Shown: positions 63,432 through 64,000 of the stretch, one piece after another
Position numbering within the stretch: the stretch's first letter is position 1
Layout: each line of letters starts with the position of its first letter
Assembly (NCBI GenBank): GCA_963749515.1
Contig: CAVVMR010000006.1
Location: 248,001-312,000 of the forward strand
Reading direction: 5' to 3'
DNA: 64,000 nucleotides
Origin: Gaiellasilicea sp963749515
Lineage (GTDB): Bacteria; Actinomycetota; Thermoleophilia; Gaiellales; Gaiellaceae
Made by a program: the position numbers and the translations under genes
Notes under the pieces: generated by a model
What the model was told of the DNA's origin: nothing
Seen by the model: only the letters and a program-made list of their open reading frames with translations
Databases searched by the model: none

Positions 63432-63541
63432 CTTCCCGCACGATGGTGCGCAGGCCGGTGAGGTGTCCCCCTGGAGCAGGTGGGCGGAACTGGCCAGAGA
63501 TTGTGTGGGTCGCGTCGGGCGAGAACGCCGTGGCGGAAGCG

Positions 63542-64000
63542 TCAGGCTGTGGCGCGCCGCAGGACGGCGCGCACCGTCGACGGCCACCATTGCGCGCCGC
63601 CGTGGGCTGTTGGTGTTCGGTCGGCGTTGAGGTCATTCGCGATCTGACCAAGACTCTTGCCCGAGGCGCGCAGCGCGAGAATGTCGTTCACGAGCTCGGT
63701 CGGGAGGACCCTCGGCCGTCCTGGTTTCGCCAACCGGGGTTGTGCTCGAGGTGGCCTACGTCGTTCGGCGATCAATCGCTTGAGCTCGTCGACGGGGATG
63801 AGCCTCGTTCCCCACGGCATCTCAACCGACTCGACAAACGGCAGGACTCGCCGGTTGAAGGTCGAGCGGCTGATCCCGAGCGCCGCGGCCGCTTGTGTGC
63901 GGGTGTACGCGAGCCGCTCGACGCGGGTTGCCTCGCGAACGATCTCGACGGGCGTCGCGTCTACGGCTTTCGGGGCAGCGTGTCGCTGAGAGCCTTCTCG
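63542..64000 (-). CDS. recombinase-like / excisionase-like DNA-binding protein (runs off the window)
   Basis: The minus-strand frame is open to the window edge (152 codons seen). The first part has RLAYTRTQAAAALGISRSTF and NRRVLPFVESVEMPWGTRLI, a MerR/Xis-like helix-turn-helix plus wing. The second part has LPTELVNDILALRASGKSLGQIANDLNADR and WWPSTVRAVLRR, the pattern of the Recombinase domain of large serine integrases (here shown in pieces below 20: SGKSLGQIANDLNADR, WWPSTVRAVL). No start codon occurs before ATG 63820, which would cut the first helix-turn-helix, so the true start is probably beyond 64000. It has no resolvase catalytic domain in view. Confidence 0.65.
   Translation of the reverse strand, partial: REGSQRHAAPKAVDATPVEIVREATRVERLAYTRTQAAAALGISRSTFNRRVLPFVESVEMPWGTRLIPVDELKRLIAERRRPPRAQPRLAKPGRPRVLPTELVNDILALRASGKSLGQIANDLNADRTPTAHGGAQWWPSTVRAVLRRATA

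Overview
The window is GC-rich (about 70%) bacterial chromosome. GTG and TTG starts are frequent, and 1 to 16 base gene overlaps are common. The gene content fits a soil actinobacterium, perhaps Thermoleophilia (Gaiellales or Solirubrobacterales): the GlgE route with trehalose synthase and maltokinase, a DasR-type GntR regulon for amino sugars, a MauE-thioredoxin fusion and UvsE. The lineage is inference from gene content; no rRNA or complete tRNA is present.

Bases 1-13950 hold an alpha-glucan and trehalose cluster. glgE (3' part), treS, mak and glgB build glycogen from trehalose through maltose-1-phosphate. treZ, glgX and treY debranch glycogen and return it to trehalose. An ABC-2 exporter (one ATPase, two permeases) sits between the two sets, preceded by two copies of a perfect palindrome. 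treY converges on a large GAF-GGDEF-GAF-GAF-HD-GYP protein (13947-16619). A polar amino-acid ABC importer follows (16763-19937).

Bases 19934-29754 form an amino-sugar (chitin or peptidoglycan) regulon: murQ, nagA and a sugar ABC ATPase on the minus strand; a GntR/UTRA regulator, an SIS-family deaminase-like gene, a sugar-binding protein, two permeases and a GH3 hexosaminidase on the plus strand. Three DasR-like operators (TGGT-N4-ACCA) mark both promoter regions. Bases 29759-39200 hold secreted and redox genes: a HEXXH protein, a clan-A-like glycosidase, a 46-cysteine secreted protein coupled to a MauE-Trx-Trx membrane protein, an in-frame dienelactone hydrolase/TrpB2 chimera, a DUF305 lipoprotein and an LVIVD-repeat protein. 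Then come an orphan PIN toxin, a 63-bp tandem repeat, an alpha-beta fused 2-oxoacid dehydrogenase E1, a VOC protein and an SDR.

Bases 43690-55775 are a peptide utilisation locus: a divergent M28-like peptidase, a tandem Lrp/AsnC regulator with an operator-like inverted repeat, a five-gene oligopeptide ABC importer, a class I glutamine-amidotransferase-like protein, an amidohydrolase, an Asp/Glu-hydantoin-type racemase and a proline iminopeptidase. Lytic transglycosylase, small secreted proteins, uvsE and miscellaneous genes follow. From about 59.7 kb the sequence looks like a rearranged or acquired region: head-on fragments of SARP regulators, an FAD oxidoreductase, about 1 kb without a credible gene, the 3' half of a tRNA-Arg (a likely attachment site), a protein of unknown function, and a recombinase-like DNA-binding protein running off the edge.

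Four genes (glgB, treY, the SIS gene and the chimera) each carry a single +1 shift, three of them in a run of C. This points to a shared base-calling or assembly fault rather than four independent pseudogenes.
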